From: Rothia amarae
GTDB lineage: Bacteria; Actinomycetota; Actinomycetes; Actinomycetales; Micrococcaceae
Reading direction: 5' to 3'
Assembly: GCF_014705945.2 (NCBI RefSeq)
Contig: NZ_CP061538.1
Coordinates: 1,116,001 to 1,180,000 of the forward strand
DNA length: 64,000 nucleotides
Every line of letters begins with the position of its first letter. Position 1 is the first letter of the stretch. Below the pieces are notes generated by a model. That model had not been told where the DNA came from and ran no database searches. It was given only the letters and a program-made list of their open reading frames with translations. The translations under genes were made by a program, and so were the position numbers. This document shows, one piece after another, positions 1 to 7,973 of the stretch.

Positions 1-378
1 CAATTTGGTTTCAAGGATGGGGATCTCATCCAAGAATTTGGATATGACGAAGATGTTGATTTTGATCTTCGCGATGCTTTGATGGACCACGTTGATTCCG
101 ATCTTTTGGACGAAGAAGACCAAGAGGTCGTAGATGGTGTGTTGCTTTGGTGGCGCGCTGAGGATGGCGATCTGGTCGATGAGCTGGTGGATGTCCTTGC
201 AACCCTGGGTGAAGGTGGAGCTATTTGGTTGATGACGCCTAAAGCTGGTCGCGATGGGCATGTGTCGCCGTTGGATATTGAAGAAGCTGCTCCTGAAGCT
301 GGTTTGCATGTGACGTCATCGGAGGAAGCAAGTCCTGAATGGGCTGCTACTCGATTGGTGATGAAGCAGGTTCGATGA
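1..378 (+). CDS. DUF3052 domain protein, 5' end cut by the window
   Basis: The frame is open from base 1 and ends at TGA 376-378, so only the C-terminal 125 residues are visible. The peptide is acidic and carries the DUF3052 pattern: a start like FKDGDLIQEFGYDEDVDFD, then VVDGVLLWWR, then WLMTPKAGRDGHV, then a closing GLHVTSSEEASPEW block. The family is a small cytoplasmic actinobacterial protein of unknown biochemical role. From memory it is often found beside a peroxiredoxin gene and a tRNA-Val, and a tRNA-Val does follow here. A strong hairpin terminator follows the stop. The family assignment is from remembered motifs, and no function is claimed. Confidence 0.82.
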   Translation, partial: QFGFKDGDLIQEFGYDEDVDFDLRDALMDHVDSDLLDEEDQEVVDGVLLWWRAEDGDLVDELVDVLATLGEGGAIWLMTPKAGRDGHVSPLDIEEAAPEAGLHVTSSEEASPEWAATRLVMKQVR

Positions 379-384
379 ATTGTG

Positions 385-414
385 CCCCGCAGAAGATTTT
401 CTGCGGGGGTTTTC
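385..414 (+). terminator. Rho-independent terminator of the DUF3052 gene
   Basis: A perfect 10-bp stem (CCCCGCAGAA with TTCTGCGGGG) closes a GATT loop and is followed by GTTTT and further T-rich sequence. It sits 7 bases after the stop codon. Confidence 0.85.
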
Positions 415-511
415 ATTTTTCTAAACTTAATTTTTTCGCGGATTCTCAGGGTTTTTGCGCAAAATTTGGCAGAAATTAACCTACTTGTGATGCAGGTCAT
501 GGGATTTTGGT

Positions 512-540
512 TTGCACGGTTCAAAAAGTGTGTGTAAAGT
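512..540 (+). promoter_or_regulatory. Promoter for tRNA-Val
   Basis: TTGCAC (512-517) and TAAAGT (535-540) are 17 bases apart, the optimal sigma-70-type spacing. The predicted start near 547 leaves a 40-base 5' leader before the mature tRNA. Confidence 0.6.
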
Positions 541-586
541 ATTTTCTTGTCGCCGCGAGATACGGAAACGGAAATCGCAAGGCAAT

Positions 587-662
587 GGGTCTTTAGCTCA
601 GCTGGTAGAGCGCCACGTTTACACCGTGGATGTCATCGGTTCGATCCCGGTAGGACCCACCA
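587..662 (+). tRNA. tRNA-Val (anticodon UAC)
   Basis: Full cloverleaf: acceptor GGGTCTT pairs with AGGACCC (652-658), followed by discriminator A and an encoded CCA (660-662). The D-arm is AGCTCAGCTGGTAGAGC. The anticodon stem CCACG/CGTGG encloses loop TTTACAC, giving anticodon UAC for valine GUA codons. The T-arm contains GGTTCGATCCC. A terminator follows directly, so it is a single-gene transcript. Confidence 0.95.
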
Positions 663-667
663 CGATA

Positions 668-700
668 AGAAAGGCTTCACGAAAGTGAAGCCTTTCTTTG
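668..700 (+). terminator. Terminator of tRNA-Val
   Basis: A 13-bp perfect stem (AGAAAGGCTTCAC with GTGAAGCCTTTCT) has a GAAA tetraloop and a short T-rich tail, starting six bases after the tRNA CCA. Confidence 0.85.
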
Positions 701-728
701 TATATCACCACTTTCTTCTGGGACGCGC

Positions 729-908
729 ATGAATAAGTTTAAGCCTCGCAATCTGACAGCTGTTGGGCTGAGCCTGACTTGGTTTCTCATCTCCCTCTTT
801 TTTATCCTTCAGGGTAATTTCCTAGGCATCTGGATTCCTTTTGCGTCCGTGTCGTTGGTAATTGGAATTGCTGCAGTATGGGTTTTGGTGAACGATCAGG
901 CTGAATGA
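729..908 (+). CDS. Small two-helix membrane protein (59 aa), unknown
   Basis: An open frame from ATG 729 to TGA 906-908 encodes 59 residues. The N-terminus is short and basic (MNKFKPRN). Two hydrophobic stretches follow, roughly residues 10-28 and 31-54, separated by QGN, and the protein ends in the polar tail NDQAE. This is the profile of a small inner-membrane hairpin with both ends inside by the positive-inside rule. No clear Shine-Dalgarno sequence is visible and I do not recognise the family. It lies between the tRNA-Val terminator and gnd, on the same strand. The composition argues for a real gene, but homologues would be needed to be sure. Confidence 0.5.
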   Translation: MNKFKPRNLTAVGLSLTWFLISLFFILQGNFLGIWIPFASVSLVIGIAAVWVLVNDQAE

Positions 909-1003
909 GTCCAGCTATTCAATCAACGTGAAAAGCTGTTCAACGTCAGTGAAAAAAGGTCAGAGGGCATCACACCCGCGGTTCTAACACGTAAAGTTGA
1001 AGT

Positions 1004-2482
1004 ATGACTGAAAAAAATACTTCGAAAAAGGCTCAAATTGGTGTAACCGGTCTTGCGGTGATGGGCGCAAACCTCGCGCGCAATCTAGCTCGTCATGGAT
1101 ACACTGTGGCGCTTCACAACCGTTCCGTTGAGAAAACTGACGCCCTGTTGGAGGCTCATGGCTCTGAGGGCGAGTTTATTCGTACTGAGACTCTTCAAGA
1201 ACTCGTTGATTCACTGGAATCTCCCCGTCGTATTCTGATCATGGTCAAAGCAGGTGCTCCTGTGGACGCTGTCATCGATCAACTTGCCCCTCTCCTTGAT
1301 AAAGACGACATTATTATTGACGGTGGTAACTCCCATTTCCCCGACACTATCCGCAGGGAACACGACCTGTCACAGATGGGCTTGCACTTTGTGGGAATCG
1401 GCGTCTCCGGTGGCGAAGAAGGAGCCCTGAACGGACCTTCGATTATGCCCGGTGGCTCAGAAAAGTCCTACGAATCCCTAGGCCCTCTTCTGGAAGATAT
1501 TGCCGCTAAAGCTCCCGATGGTAAGCCCTGCTGTGCATGGATTTCGACCGATGGCGCCGGTCACTTTGTGAAGATGGTGCACAACGGTATTGAGTATGCT
1601 GATATGCAGGTTATTGGTGAAGCCTATGATTTGCTTCGTTCTGTTGCTGGTATCGAACCGGCTGATCAGGCTGAAATCTTTAAGAAGTGGAATACCACTG
1701 AACTCAATTCTTACTTGATTGAAATTACCTCTGAAGTTCTGTCTCAGGTAGATGCTAAAACCGGTAAGCCGTTGATCGACGTCATCGTTGATGAAGCGGG
1801 TCAGAAGGGAACTGGCCGGTGGACCGTCCAGGCAGCCCTCGATTTGGGTTCTCCCGTAACGGGCATCGCCGAGTCGGTATTTGCTCGTGCTCTCTCGTCT
1901 TCCAACCCCGCAGCGCGTCAGCAGGCACAGAAAGAGCTACCAGCCGGCGTTTTAGAGTCTTCTCAGCTTGCAGAGGAGGAAGAGTTCATTGAGGACGTCC
2001 GCAAGGCTCTATTTGCCTCTAAGCTGGTTTCATATGCGCAGGGTCTTGACCAGTTGGTTGCCGCAGGCAAAGAATACGGATGGGAGCTGAAGCTGGACGA
2101 AATTGCGGGTCTGTGGCGTGCCGGTTGCATCATCCGTGCTGAACTACTGGGCGAAATCATGGATGCCTATCAGGGGGACACTCAGCCGGTGAATATGCTG
2201 CTGGCTCCTGGCTTCAAGAAGCTTATGGAAGATCTGCTCCCTTCATGGCGCCGCGTCATTGTCAAAGCAACTGAAATGGGAATTCCCGTACCGGTCTTCG
2301 CTTCTTCTCTCTCCTACTACGATGGTCTGCGCCGTGATCGTCTGCCCGCCGCATTGATTCAGGGACAGCGAGACTTCTTTGGCGCTCATACCTATGCTCG
2401 CGTTGATAGCGAAGGCATGTGGCACACCGAATGGAGCGGTAATCGATTAGAGATTGATGCTGCAAGTTCACATACCCACTAA
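1004..2482 (+). CDS. gnd: 6-phosphogluconate dehydrogenase, decarboxylating
   Basis: Catalyses oxidative decarboxylation of 6-phosphogluconate to ribulose 5-phosphate with reduction of NAD(P)+, in the oxidative pentose phosphate pathway in the cytosol. At 492 aa it is close to the usual length. The N-terminal Rossmann fold shows GVTGLAVMGANLARNLA (about residues 13-29) with HNRS after the second strand. The substrate region has IIIDGGNSHFPDTIRR and GVSGGEEGALNGPSIMPGG, then GAGHFVKMVHNGIEYADMQ, which contains the catalytic Lys and Asn. The C-terminal all-helical domain ends with FFGAHTYARVD, as expected. The initiation context is weak (GTTGAAGT before ATG), but the N-terminus matches the family start. 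A bidirectional terminator shared with cysE follows. Confidence 0.97.
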   Translation: MTEKNTSKKAQIGVTGLAVMGANLARNLARHGYTVALHNRSVEKTDALLEAHGSEGEFIRTETLQELVDSLESPRRILIMVKAGAPVDAVIDQLAPLLDKDDIIIDGGNSHFPDTIRREHDLSQMGLHFVGIGVSGGEEGALNGPSIMPGGSEKSYESLGPLLEDIAAKAPDGKPCCAWISTDGAGHFVKMVHNGIEYADMQVIGEAYDLLRSVAGIEPADQAEIFKKWNTTELNSYLIEITSEVLSQVDAKTGKPLIDVIVDEAGQKGTGRWTVQAALDLGSPVTGIAESVFARALSSSNPAARQQAQKELPAGVLESSQLAEEEEFIEDVRKALFASKLVSYAQGLDQLVAAGKEYGWELKLDEIAGLWRAGCIIRAELLGEIMDAYQGDTQPVNMLLAPGFKKLMEDLLPSWRRVIVKATEMGIPVPVFASSLSYYDGLRRDRLPAALIQGQRDFFGAHTYARVDSEGMWHTEWSGNRLEIDAASSHTH

Positions 2483-2497
2483 ATTCTGGTGTATGTC

Positions 2498-2537
2498 AAA
2501 AGGGATTCTTCCTCGCAAGAGGAAGAATCCCTTTTTT
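2498..2537. terminator. Bidirectional terminator between gnd and cysE
   Basis: A 17-bp perfect stem (2498-2514 with 2519-2535) closes a GCAA tetraloop. It is flanked by A-rich sequence on the left and T-rich sequence on the right, so it can stop both converging transcripts. Confidence 0.88.
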
Positions 2538-2549
2538 GTAGCCATGTTT

Positions 2550-3134
2550 TTAGATCCACATGGCAGGATCCACGTATTCAACAGGGTCAACCAGAGGTTT
2601 CTTCTTTTCAGGAGTACGTGGCCGTGATTTTGCAGGGATGCCGGTAATGATGGAGTCGGCAGGATGATCATGCACGACGACGGCGTTGCCACCAATAGCT
2701 GATCCAGCACCGATTACTACGGGACCGAGAACTTTTGCTCCGGCGCCTATGGTCACCTGATCTTCAATGGTGGGGTGGCGCTTGGTTTTTTCTAACGAAC
2801 GCCCGCCTAAAGTGACCTGGTGGTAGAGCATAACGTCATCACCAATCTCTGCCGTCTCACCAATCACAATGCCCATACCGTGGTCTATGAAAAAACGCCG
2901 ACCTATGGTGGCGCCCGGATGAATTTCAACACCGGTCAGAAAACGGGAAAACTGTGAGAGTGTACGAGCAGCTAACTTGGTGGAGTCATTCTGCCAGAGC
3001 CTATGGGAAATCCGATGGATCCAGATGGCGTGCATTCCCGAATAATTGAGAAGAATTTCCATTGTGCTACGGGCAGCAGGATCGTGGGCGCGAACTGTTG
3101 CAAGGTCTTCAGAAAAACGATCAAAAAAGCTCAT
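2550..3134 (-). CDS. cysE: Serine O-acetyltransferase
   Basis: Acetylates L-serine with acetyl-CoA to O-acetylserine, the carbon skeleton for cysteine. At 194 aa it is the short form found in Gram-positive bacteria. After an N-terminal helical part, hexapeptide repeats of a left-handed beta helix run from about residue 70, including [20 protein letters not shown], the catalytic DHG, and [30 protein letters not shown] continues the coils. GAGGAAAG lies about 9 bases before ATG 3134. It is downstream of cysK on the same strand with a hairpin between them, so the pair makes the substrate and the final enzyme of cysteine synthesis. Confidence 0.95.
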   Translation of the reverse strand: MSFFDRFSEDLATVRAHDPAARSTMEILLNYSGMHAIWIHRISHRLWQNDSTKLAARTLSQFSRFLTGVEIHPGATIGRRFFIDHGMGIVIGETAEIGDDVMLYHQVTLGGRSLEKTKRHPTIEDQVTIGAGAKVLGPVVIGAGSAIGGNAVVVHDHPADSIITGIPAKSRPRTPEKKKPLVDPVEYVDPAMWI

Positions 3135-3234
3135 GTACTAACTTTCCTCAAAATGTGCAGGCATATCAGCGTACAACTTCAGCCTGTCGTAACTTCTTCG
3201 CTGAAAGCACCTTGGCTCTTAGTATCTGATACTA

Positions 3235-3270
3235 CAAGGTGGCGAACAACTTGAGCTGTTCGCCACCTTG
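3235..3270 (-). other. Strong hairpin between cysK and cysE
   Basis: Perfect 14-bp inverted repeat (CAAGGTGGCGAACA with TGTTCGCCACCTTG) and an 8-base loop, 22 bases after the cysK stop. No T-tract follows in the cysK direction. It could be a weak terminator, or an RNA 3'-end stabiliser that sets the cysK to cysE ratio. Confidence 0.6.
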
Positions 3271-3291
3271 GGAAAATAGAGATTCTGGTGC

Positions 3292-4227
3292 TTAGCCGCG
3301 AATATCCTCGTACAGAAGAGTAGAGATGTAACGTTCGCCGAAATCGGGAACTATTGCCACAATGAGCTTATCTTTATTTTCTGATTTCTTGGCTTCTTCG
3401 AGCGCAGCCCATACCGCGGCACCGGAGGAAATACCGCCCAAAATGCCCTCTTCAGTTCCGAGCGCACGTGCAGTTTTGACTGAATCTTCAGCCGATACAG
3501 GAGTTACCGCATCGTAAATCTCGCGATCAAGTGTATCGGGCACAAAGTTAGCACCCAGACCCTGAATCTTGTGAGGACCAGCTGAACCACCGGAAAGCAA
3601 GGGGGAGTCAGAAGGTTCTACAGCAACAATCTTGATGTCGCTCTTCTTCTCCTTGAGGTACTTACCAGCACCTGAGACGGTACCACCCGTACCCACGCCC
3701 GCTACAAAAATATCGATTTCGCCATCGGTAGCTTCCCAAATTTCTGGGCCGGTGGTGGTGTAGTGAATTTCTGGGTTAGCCTCATTTGAGAACTGCGAAG
3801 CCAGGATTGCATTTTCTGAGTTCTCTACAATCTCGCGAGCCTTTTCCACGGCCCCGCGCATTCCATCGGCACCTGGAGTCAGAACAATCTCTGCGCCAAA
3901 CGCGCGGAGCATCACCCGGCGCTCGTTGGACATGGTTTCAGGCATAGTCAGAATAACTTTGTATCCACGCGCTGCGCCAACCATCGCTAGGGCAATACCG
4001 GTATTACCAGAGGTGCCTTCGACGATAGTGCCGCCGGGCTTGAGGTCACCGGACTTTTCTGCGGCATCGATGATGGCGCGACCGATACGATCCTTTACCG
4101 AATTAGCAGGATTATAAAACTCTAGTTTGACGGCTACATTGCCGGGCAAATCAGCGTCAAGACGGTTCAGACGCACCATGGGGGTACCGCCAATAATTTC
4201 CGTGACGTTGTTGTACATCTTAGACAT
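3292..4227 (-). CDS. cysK: Cysteine synthase A (O-acetylserine sulfhydrylase)
   Basis: PLP enzyme that replaces the acetyl group of O-acetylserine with sulfide to give cysteine. From ATG 4227 the protein is 311 aa, the family length. Lys45 in NSVKDRIG binds PLP, GTSGNTG (71-77) holds the phosphate/substrate loop, GTGGTVSGAGKY is the PLP-phosphate site and GGISSGAA lies near the C-terminus. An in-frame start further upstream exists, but ATG 4227 has AAAGGA at the right distance and matches the family N-terminus (MYNNVTEIIGGTPMVRL). It would use sulfide produced by the sulfate-reduction genes at 37-43 kb. Confidence 0.96.
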   Translation of the reverse strand: MSKMYNNVTEIIGGTPMVRLNRLDADLPGNVAVKLEFYNPANSVKDRIGRAIIDAAEKSGDLKPGGTIVEGTSGNTGIALAMVGAARGYKVILTMPETMSNERRVMLRAFGAEIVLTPGADGMRGAVEKAREIVENSENAILASQFSNEANPEIHYTTTGPEIWEATDGEIDIFVAGVGTGGTVSGAGKYLKEKKSDIKIVAVEPSDSPLLSGGSAGPHKIQGLGANFVPDTLDREIYDAVTPVSAEDSVKTARALGTEEGILGGISSGAAVWAALEEAKKSENKDKLIVAIVPDFGERYISTLLYEDIRG

Positions 4228-4240
4228 AGCTTTTCCTTTC

Positions 4241-4261
4241 GGAAGAAAATATTTTGCTTCC
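4241..4261. promoter_or_regulatory. 21-bp near-palindrome in the cysK leader
   Basis: GGAAG and CTTCC flank an AT-rich core with AAA/TTT pairing. Of ten possible base pairs eight form. It lies just upstream of the cysK Shine-Dalgarno sequence, so it could be a repressor site or a small leader hairpin. Inference only. Confidence 0.3.
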
Positions 4262-4332
4262 CTCACTACTTTACGGAGATTAAGAAGGAAGCAGTAATAT
4301 TTGAGAAATGTTTTGTAATGTTTAGGGTTGTA

Positions 4333-4854
4333 TCACAAGAGGTATTCAGCGTATTGCTGGCGTACTTTAGAAACCTTAGGGTTGACGATGGCCATGCAAT
4401 ACCCAGCGTAAGGATTCTTCTGGTAGAAATTCTGGTGGAGTTCTTCAGCTTCCCAGAAGGTCCCCAGCGGCTCAATCACGGTAACTACCGGTCGTTCCCA
4501 CACCTGCTCGGCACGTTTCTTTGCCTCTTCGAAAAGTTGTTTTTGTTCTTCATTTTCATAGAAAAGTGCTGAACGGTATTGGGAGCCGACGTCGGCGCCT
4601 TGGCGATCCCAGCTGGTGGGATCGTGCGAAGTGAAGAAGATATCCAACATGACGTCTGCGGGTATCACCGTTTCATCGAAGGTCACTTTGTCTACTTCTA
4701 CATGGCCTGTTTGACCAGAACAGACGCTATAGTAGTCCGGGTTATCGGTGGCGCCGCCTGTATATCCCACCACATTTGATTGAACGCCTCGGATATTTCG
4801 ATAGACCGCATCAATGCACCAAAAACATCCTGCGCCCACTACAAAACTTTGCAT
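4333..4854 (-). CDS. msrA: Peptide methionine-(S)-S-oxide reductase
   Basis: Repairs methionine-S-sulfoxide in proteins and free Met. The catalytic GCFWC motif sits at residues 9-13, with nucleophile Cys10, and is followed by VVGYTGG. The C-terminal NPYAGYCMAIVNPKVSKVR block carries a likely resolving Cys. I chose ATG 4854 (173 aa), because the family starts right before the GCFWC motif (MQSFVVGAGCFWC). A TTG 21 bases upstream would add seven residues. It lies upstream of cysK on the same strand, about 100 bases apart, and may be co-transcribed with the cysteine genes as part of sulfur and redox maintenance. Confidence 0.95.
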   Translation of the reverse strand: MQSFVVGAGCFWCIDAVYRNIRGVQSNVVGYTGGATDNPDYYSVCSGQTGHVEVDKVTFDETVIPADVMLDIFFTSHDPTSWDRQGADVGSQYRSALFYENEEQKQLFEEAKKRAEQVWERPVVTVIEPLGTFWEAEELHQNFYQKNPYAGYCMAIVNPKVSKVRQQYAEYLL

Positions 4855-4971
4855 TGGATTGATATTTCCCTTCAATCATTCACTGAAATTTGTTGATTTA
4901 TACATTTCAACGAATACCCTGAGGTGGAAATTCCTCGTGATCTCAATTAATTTTCTGGGACAATACCTTGT

Positions 4972-5880
4972 ATGAATACTCAGAATGTACCTTCATTAGA
5001 AAAAGTTTTAGAAGTCTTTCACGAGATGTTTCCCCTTTCGATTGCAGAGAGCTGGGATGCCAGCGGCCAGGTGACAGGGCGCCCATCCGACCCAGTCCGT
5101 ACCGTGGGCTTTGCGGTTGATGCCACGGTAGCCACAGCCCATGAGGCCGTATCGCGCAATGCCCAATTGCTGATTACTCACCATCCACTTTTGCTTAAGG
5201 GAACATCATTCTTGCCGGCGAGTGACTATAAGGGCGAGGTGGTGCATACTCTGATTGAGAACCACTGCGGATTACTTGGTGCTCATACAAACGTGGATTC
5301 TGCTCCTCTGGGAACCAACGATGCGTTCATGAAGAATCTGGGGATTGCTGCAACAGAAATTCTAGATTCCCCTGAGACTGTGGAAATTGAGGGAAAACAG
5401 GTTGAAGTTGGAATCGGGCGAGTAGGTTCACTTCCTGCCCCCCTTACTCTGAAGGAACTCGCAAAGAAAATTGCGGATTTTCTGCCGGCAACAGCCGCTG
5501 GTCTGCGGGTAGCCGGAACCCCTCAGACCAAAATCCAAAAAATTGCCCTGTGTACCGGCGCGGGAGACTCCCTCTTTGACGCCGTACGAGCCCATCAAGC
5601 AGATGTATATATTACAGCTGACCTGCGCCATCATCCTGCCTCTGAAGCTCGTGAAACTGCCTTGATTTCTGGCTTAGGCACACCCTGTTTGATTGATTGT
5701 TCGCATTTTGCCAGCGAGTGGTTATGGATGACGGACGCGGCAGAAGCCCTGAAACAGCGATTAGTAAAACAGGGATTCGAAATTGAAACCTACGTATCTG
5801 AACTCAATACTGACCCGTGGGATTTCGTTGTTTCCACCAGCGTCGTAGATGGATCGGCAAGCACTGCTCTCTTGAAGTAA
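4972..5880 (+). CDS. Nif3-like dinuclear metal centre protein
   Basis: 302 aa member of the Nif3/YbgI/YqfO family, which binds two metal ions and forms a toroidal hexamer. Its role is debated; it has been linked to GTP cyclohydrolase-like chemistry and stress. Metal-binding motifs are visible: LLITHHPLLLKG near residue 65 (HH pair), GAHTNVDSAPLGTND near 105, ADLRHHPASEARE near 220 and the C-terminal DCSHFASEW. The central insert between the metal motifs is of modest size. ATG 4972 fits the family start but has no convincing ribosome-binding site. It is divergent from msrA. Confidence 0.88.
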   Translation: MNTQNVPSLEKVLEVFHEMFPLSIAESWDASGQVTGRPSDPVRTVGFAVDATVATAHEAVSRNAQLLITHHPLLLKGTSFLPASDYKGEVVHTLIENHCGLLGAHTNVDSAPLGTNDAFMKNLGIAATEILDSPETVEIEGKQVEVGIGRVGSLPAPLTLKELAKKIADFLPATAAGLRVAGTPQTKIQKIALCTGAGDSLFDAVRAHQADVYITADLRHHPASEARETALISGLGTPCLIDCSHFASEWLWMTDAAEALKQRLVKQGFEIETYVSELNTDPWDFVVSTSVVDGSASTALLK

Positions 5881-5900
5881 GAGAGTATTGGTCTAATATT

Positions 5901-6680
5901 TCAGGCTACCGGGGGAGCGGGCACCACCAGCGTGAGGATCCCCGCTTGCTTCGGTGTTGCGGGGGTAATCTCAACGGTCCAGTGAGAGTTAAGCTTTTCT
6001 GAAAGTTTTTCTATGGAATCGCAGGATAGAAGTTTTTCCATTATGAGATAGCGAGCCAGTAGCCCTCGATAGTGTTTAGCGAAGTGGGATACTACTTTTC
6101 TGCTGCCGTCTTTTTGCACTTGCTCGACACGGACTAAATAGGTCTGCGCCTGAGGTGGTTTCCAGGCATTGGAATACGCCGCTGATCGGCAGTCGATGAT
6201 GAGGTGGCCCTGGGCGTAGTCTGCTAGGAGGGATGAAAGTTCCCCTCGCCAAAATGTTGCGAGATTACCGCATTCTCCTAATCGAATGCCCATCGATAGC
6301 CGGTAAGCGGGAATTCTGTCGGTGAGTTTCAGAGCACCCCACAGGGCAGAAATAACTAAGATGGACGAATCTGCTCTTTGTTTTTGAGCTGCGGTGAACG
6401 ATGAATAGTCTAAAGCTTCATACAAGACGCCCGTATAAACTTCAGCAGCGGCAGCGGCTGGCTCCGCAAGAATCCTCTGATTACAAATAATCTCTGAGCT
6501 AAGTGTCTTGCCTACCTTGAGGAGCTGGGGAGCATCGTGGTGACTGCTAACCGTCATGAGCTCTTTCGCTACCAACTCTCTCGCTTCGGTCAACTCAGAA
6601 AAGCTGAGATTTGCGAAGTCCACCGGCTCGCCCTTTGACGCTGGAGCTTTGCCTTCTGATGGGGGTAACAAAATAAGCAT
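5901..6680 (-). CDS. yaaA: Peroxide stress protein YaaA (UPF0246)
   Basis: 259 aa from ATG 6680. The family opens with MLILLPPSEGK exactly as seen here, followed by an RRxD-like body with VLYEALDYSS, SALWGALKLTDRIPAYRLSMG and DCRSAAYSNAW. The C-terminal part has HFAKHYRGLLARYLI. In E. coli YaaA limits free iron during peroxide stress and has a DNA-binding fold. A longer frame upstream would overlap the RNase P RNA and lacks family similarity, so I reject it. The stop is 21 bases from the converging Nif3-like gene. Confidence 0.92.
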   Translation of the reverse strand: MLILLPPSEGKAPASKGEPVDFANLSFSELTEARELVAKELMTVSSHHDAPQLLKVGKTLSSEIICNQRILAEPAAAAAEVYTGVLYEALDYSSFTAAQKQRADSSILVISALWGALKLTDRIPAYRLSMGIRLGECGNLATFWRGELSSLLADYAQGHLIIDCRSAAYSNAWKPPQAQTYLVRVEQVQKDGSRKVVSHFAKHYRGLLARYLIMEKLLSCDSIEKLSEKLNSHWTVEITPATPKQAGILTLVVPAPPVA

Positions 6681-6708
6681 GACTTCAAGTGTAGTAAAGT
6701 TTAGAGAC

Positions 6709-7070
6709 GGACGGGACGCTCGGGCAATCGCGCGGTGAGATGTAATGTCCACCTCGAGGAAAGTCCGGGCTCCACAGCACAGGATGGTCGATAACGTCGA
6801 CTCAGGGTAACCTGCAGGCTAGTGCCACAGAAAAAAGACCGCCTTTTACGAGGTAAGGGTGAAAAGGTGAGGTAAGAGCTCACCAGTATCTCAGGTGACT
6901 GAGATAGCTTGGTAAACCCCATTCGGAGCAAGGTCAAACAGAGCATGAAGTAGGCTGTGCGTCGAAATGCTCGGGTAGGCTGCTTGAGCTCTACGGCAAC
7001 GTAGGGCCTAGATGGATGATTGCCACTTGTTGTACAAGTACAAAACCCGGCTCATAGAGCGTCCCGTCCC
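6709..7070 (+). ncRNA. rnpB: RNase P RNA (bacterial class A)
   Basis: Catalytic RNA that removes 5' leaders from tRNA precursors. The P1 helix is formed by GGACGGGACGC (6709-6719) and GCGTCCCGTCC (7059-7069). The universally conserved GAGGAAAGTCCGGGCTCC is at 6756-6773, GGTAAACCCC is at 6911-6920, and the 3' conserved ACAAAACCCGGCTCATAG is at 7040-7057. A T-tract after P1 (7071-7075) probably ends the transcript. The length, about 360 bases, is typical. It is transcribed divergently from yaaA. The exact 5' end is estimated from P1 pairing. Confidence 0.96.
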
Positions 7071-7094
7071 TTTTTCTGCCTGATATCTTCTTCC

Positions 7095-7667
7095 TTAGTG
7101 GCCAAAGGGGTCTGGGTCTACTCCTGGCGTCCATTGGTGTCCCTCATGGGTCCAATCTTCTCGCTTTGCCACTTTCTTAGCTTTTGCCCCCCACTTTTTG
7201 TTGAGGCGATTTATATAGAGTTTGCCATCAAGGTGATCAGCTTCGTGTTGCATGACGCGCGCAAACCAGCCGGTTGCCTCAAACTGTAGAGGCTTACCTT
7301 CGGCGTCCCATCCCGAAACTTTGACCCACTCAGCTCGTTTGAGAGGAAAGCTATAGCCGGGGAATGAGAGGCAGCCCTCATCTTCGGTTTCAGGCTCTGG
7401 GTCCTGCGTAGAGATTTTGCCCAGGGTGAGGAGGGGGTTGATGACTACGCCAACGGGCGGTACGCCGTCCTCATTCTCAAAGGAGTAGGTAAACAGACGC
7501 AGCCCCACTCCGATCTGGGGAGCGGCAAGTCCTACACCGTGGGAGGCTTCCTGGGTCTCATACATATCTTCAATGAGAGTCTTTAACTCAGCATCAAACT
7601 GTGTGACGGGCTGAGCAGGTCGATGAAGTACGGGGTTTCCGTGGATAACGATTGGCCGGATAGTCAT
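7095..7667 (-). CDS. def: Peptide deformylase
   Basis: Removes the N-formyl group from nascent proteins using a metal ion. All three motifs are present: GVGLAAPQIG (44-53), EGCLS (97-101) with metal ligand Cys99, and HEADH (141-145) with His141 and His145 as ligands and Glu142 as the base. ATG 7667 (190 aa) is preceded by AGGAG at good spacing and matches the family start MTIRPI. The longer upstream frame would run through the terminator and tRNA-His and is not coding. An acidic insert (PEPETEDE, about 90-97) precedes motif 2, as in other actinobacterial enzymes. Confidence 0.95.
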   Translation of the reverse strand: MTIRPIVIHGNPVLHRPAQPVTQFDAELKTLIEDMYETQEASHGVGLAAPQIGVGLRLFTYSFENEDGVPPVGVVINPLLTLGKISTQDPEPETEDEGCLSFPGYSFPLKRAEWVKVSGWDAEGKPLQFEATGWFARVMQHEADHLDGKLYINRLNKKWGAKAKKVAKREDWTHEGHQWTPGVDPDPFGH

Positions 7668-7721
7668 TTCAACTCCTGAAAACTTCTGGTTCAGAGCGTG
7701 TATAGAGGGTATAGATAAAGC

Positions 7722-7759
7722 AAAAAAAGGGTCGTTATGGAAACCATAACGACCCTTTA
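7722..7759 (-). terminator. Terminator of tRNA-His
   Basis: A 15-bp perfect stem (7726-7740 with 7744-7758) has a 3-base loop, with seven T residues on the reverse strand after the stem. Confidence 0.87.
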
Positions 7760-7763
7760 TTCT

Positions 7764-7840
7764 TGGGGTGATCGACGGGGGTTGAACCCGCGACCTCCTG
7801 GACCACAACCAGGCGCTCTGCCGACTGAGCTACGACCACC
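7764..7840 (-). tRNA. tRNA-His (anticodon GUG)
   Basis: On the reverse strand the acceptor GTGGTCG pairs with CGATCAC. An extra encoded G at position -1 faces discriminator C73, the hallmark of tRNA-His, and CCA is encoded. The anticodon stem CCTGG/CCAGG encloses loop TTGTGGT, giving GUG. A terminator follows within five bases. Confidence 0.96.
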
Positions 7841-7973
7841 ATGTGCTTCTACATTCAATGAATTTCTTCATCCGTGCTTGGCAACAGAGAATACTCTACT
7901 GGAATTCGCTCAAAAACCAAAATTGAACAGAGCACTTTCGCGGTGATGGTTATCACTCTGCGGTGAAAGGTTC

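Noticed and set aside
547-732. 61-codon forward frame across tRNA-Val and its terminator
   Set aside because: It is read through the cloverleaf and the hairpin; the RNA features explain the sequence.
6681-6946. Reverse frames over the start of rnpB, including an N-terminal extension of yaaA
   Set aside because: The sequence is the conserved RNase P RNA; YaaA proteins start at MLILLPPSEGK.
7668-7946. Extension of def and a forward frame over tRNA-His
   Set aside because: Both run through a perfect tRNA and terminator; def has a strong ribosome-binding site at its internal ATG.
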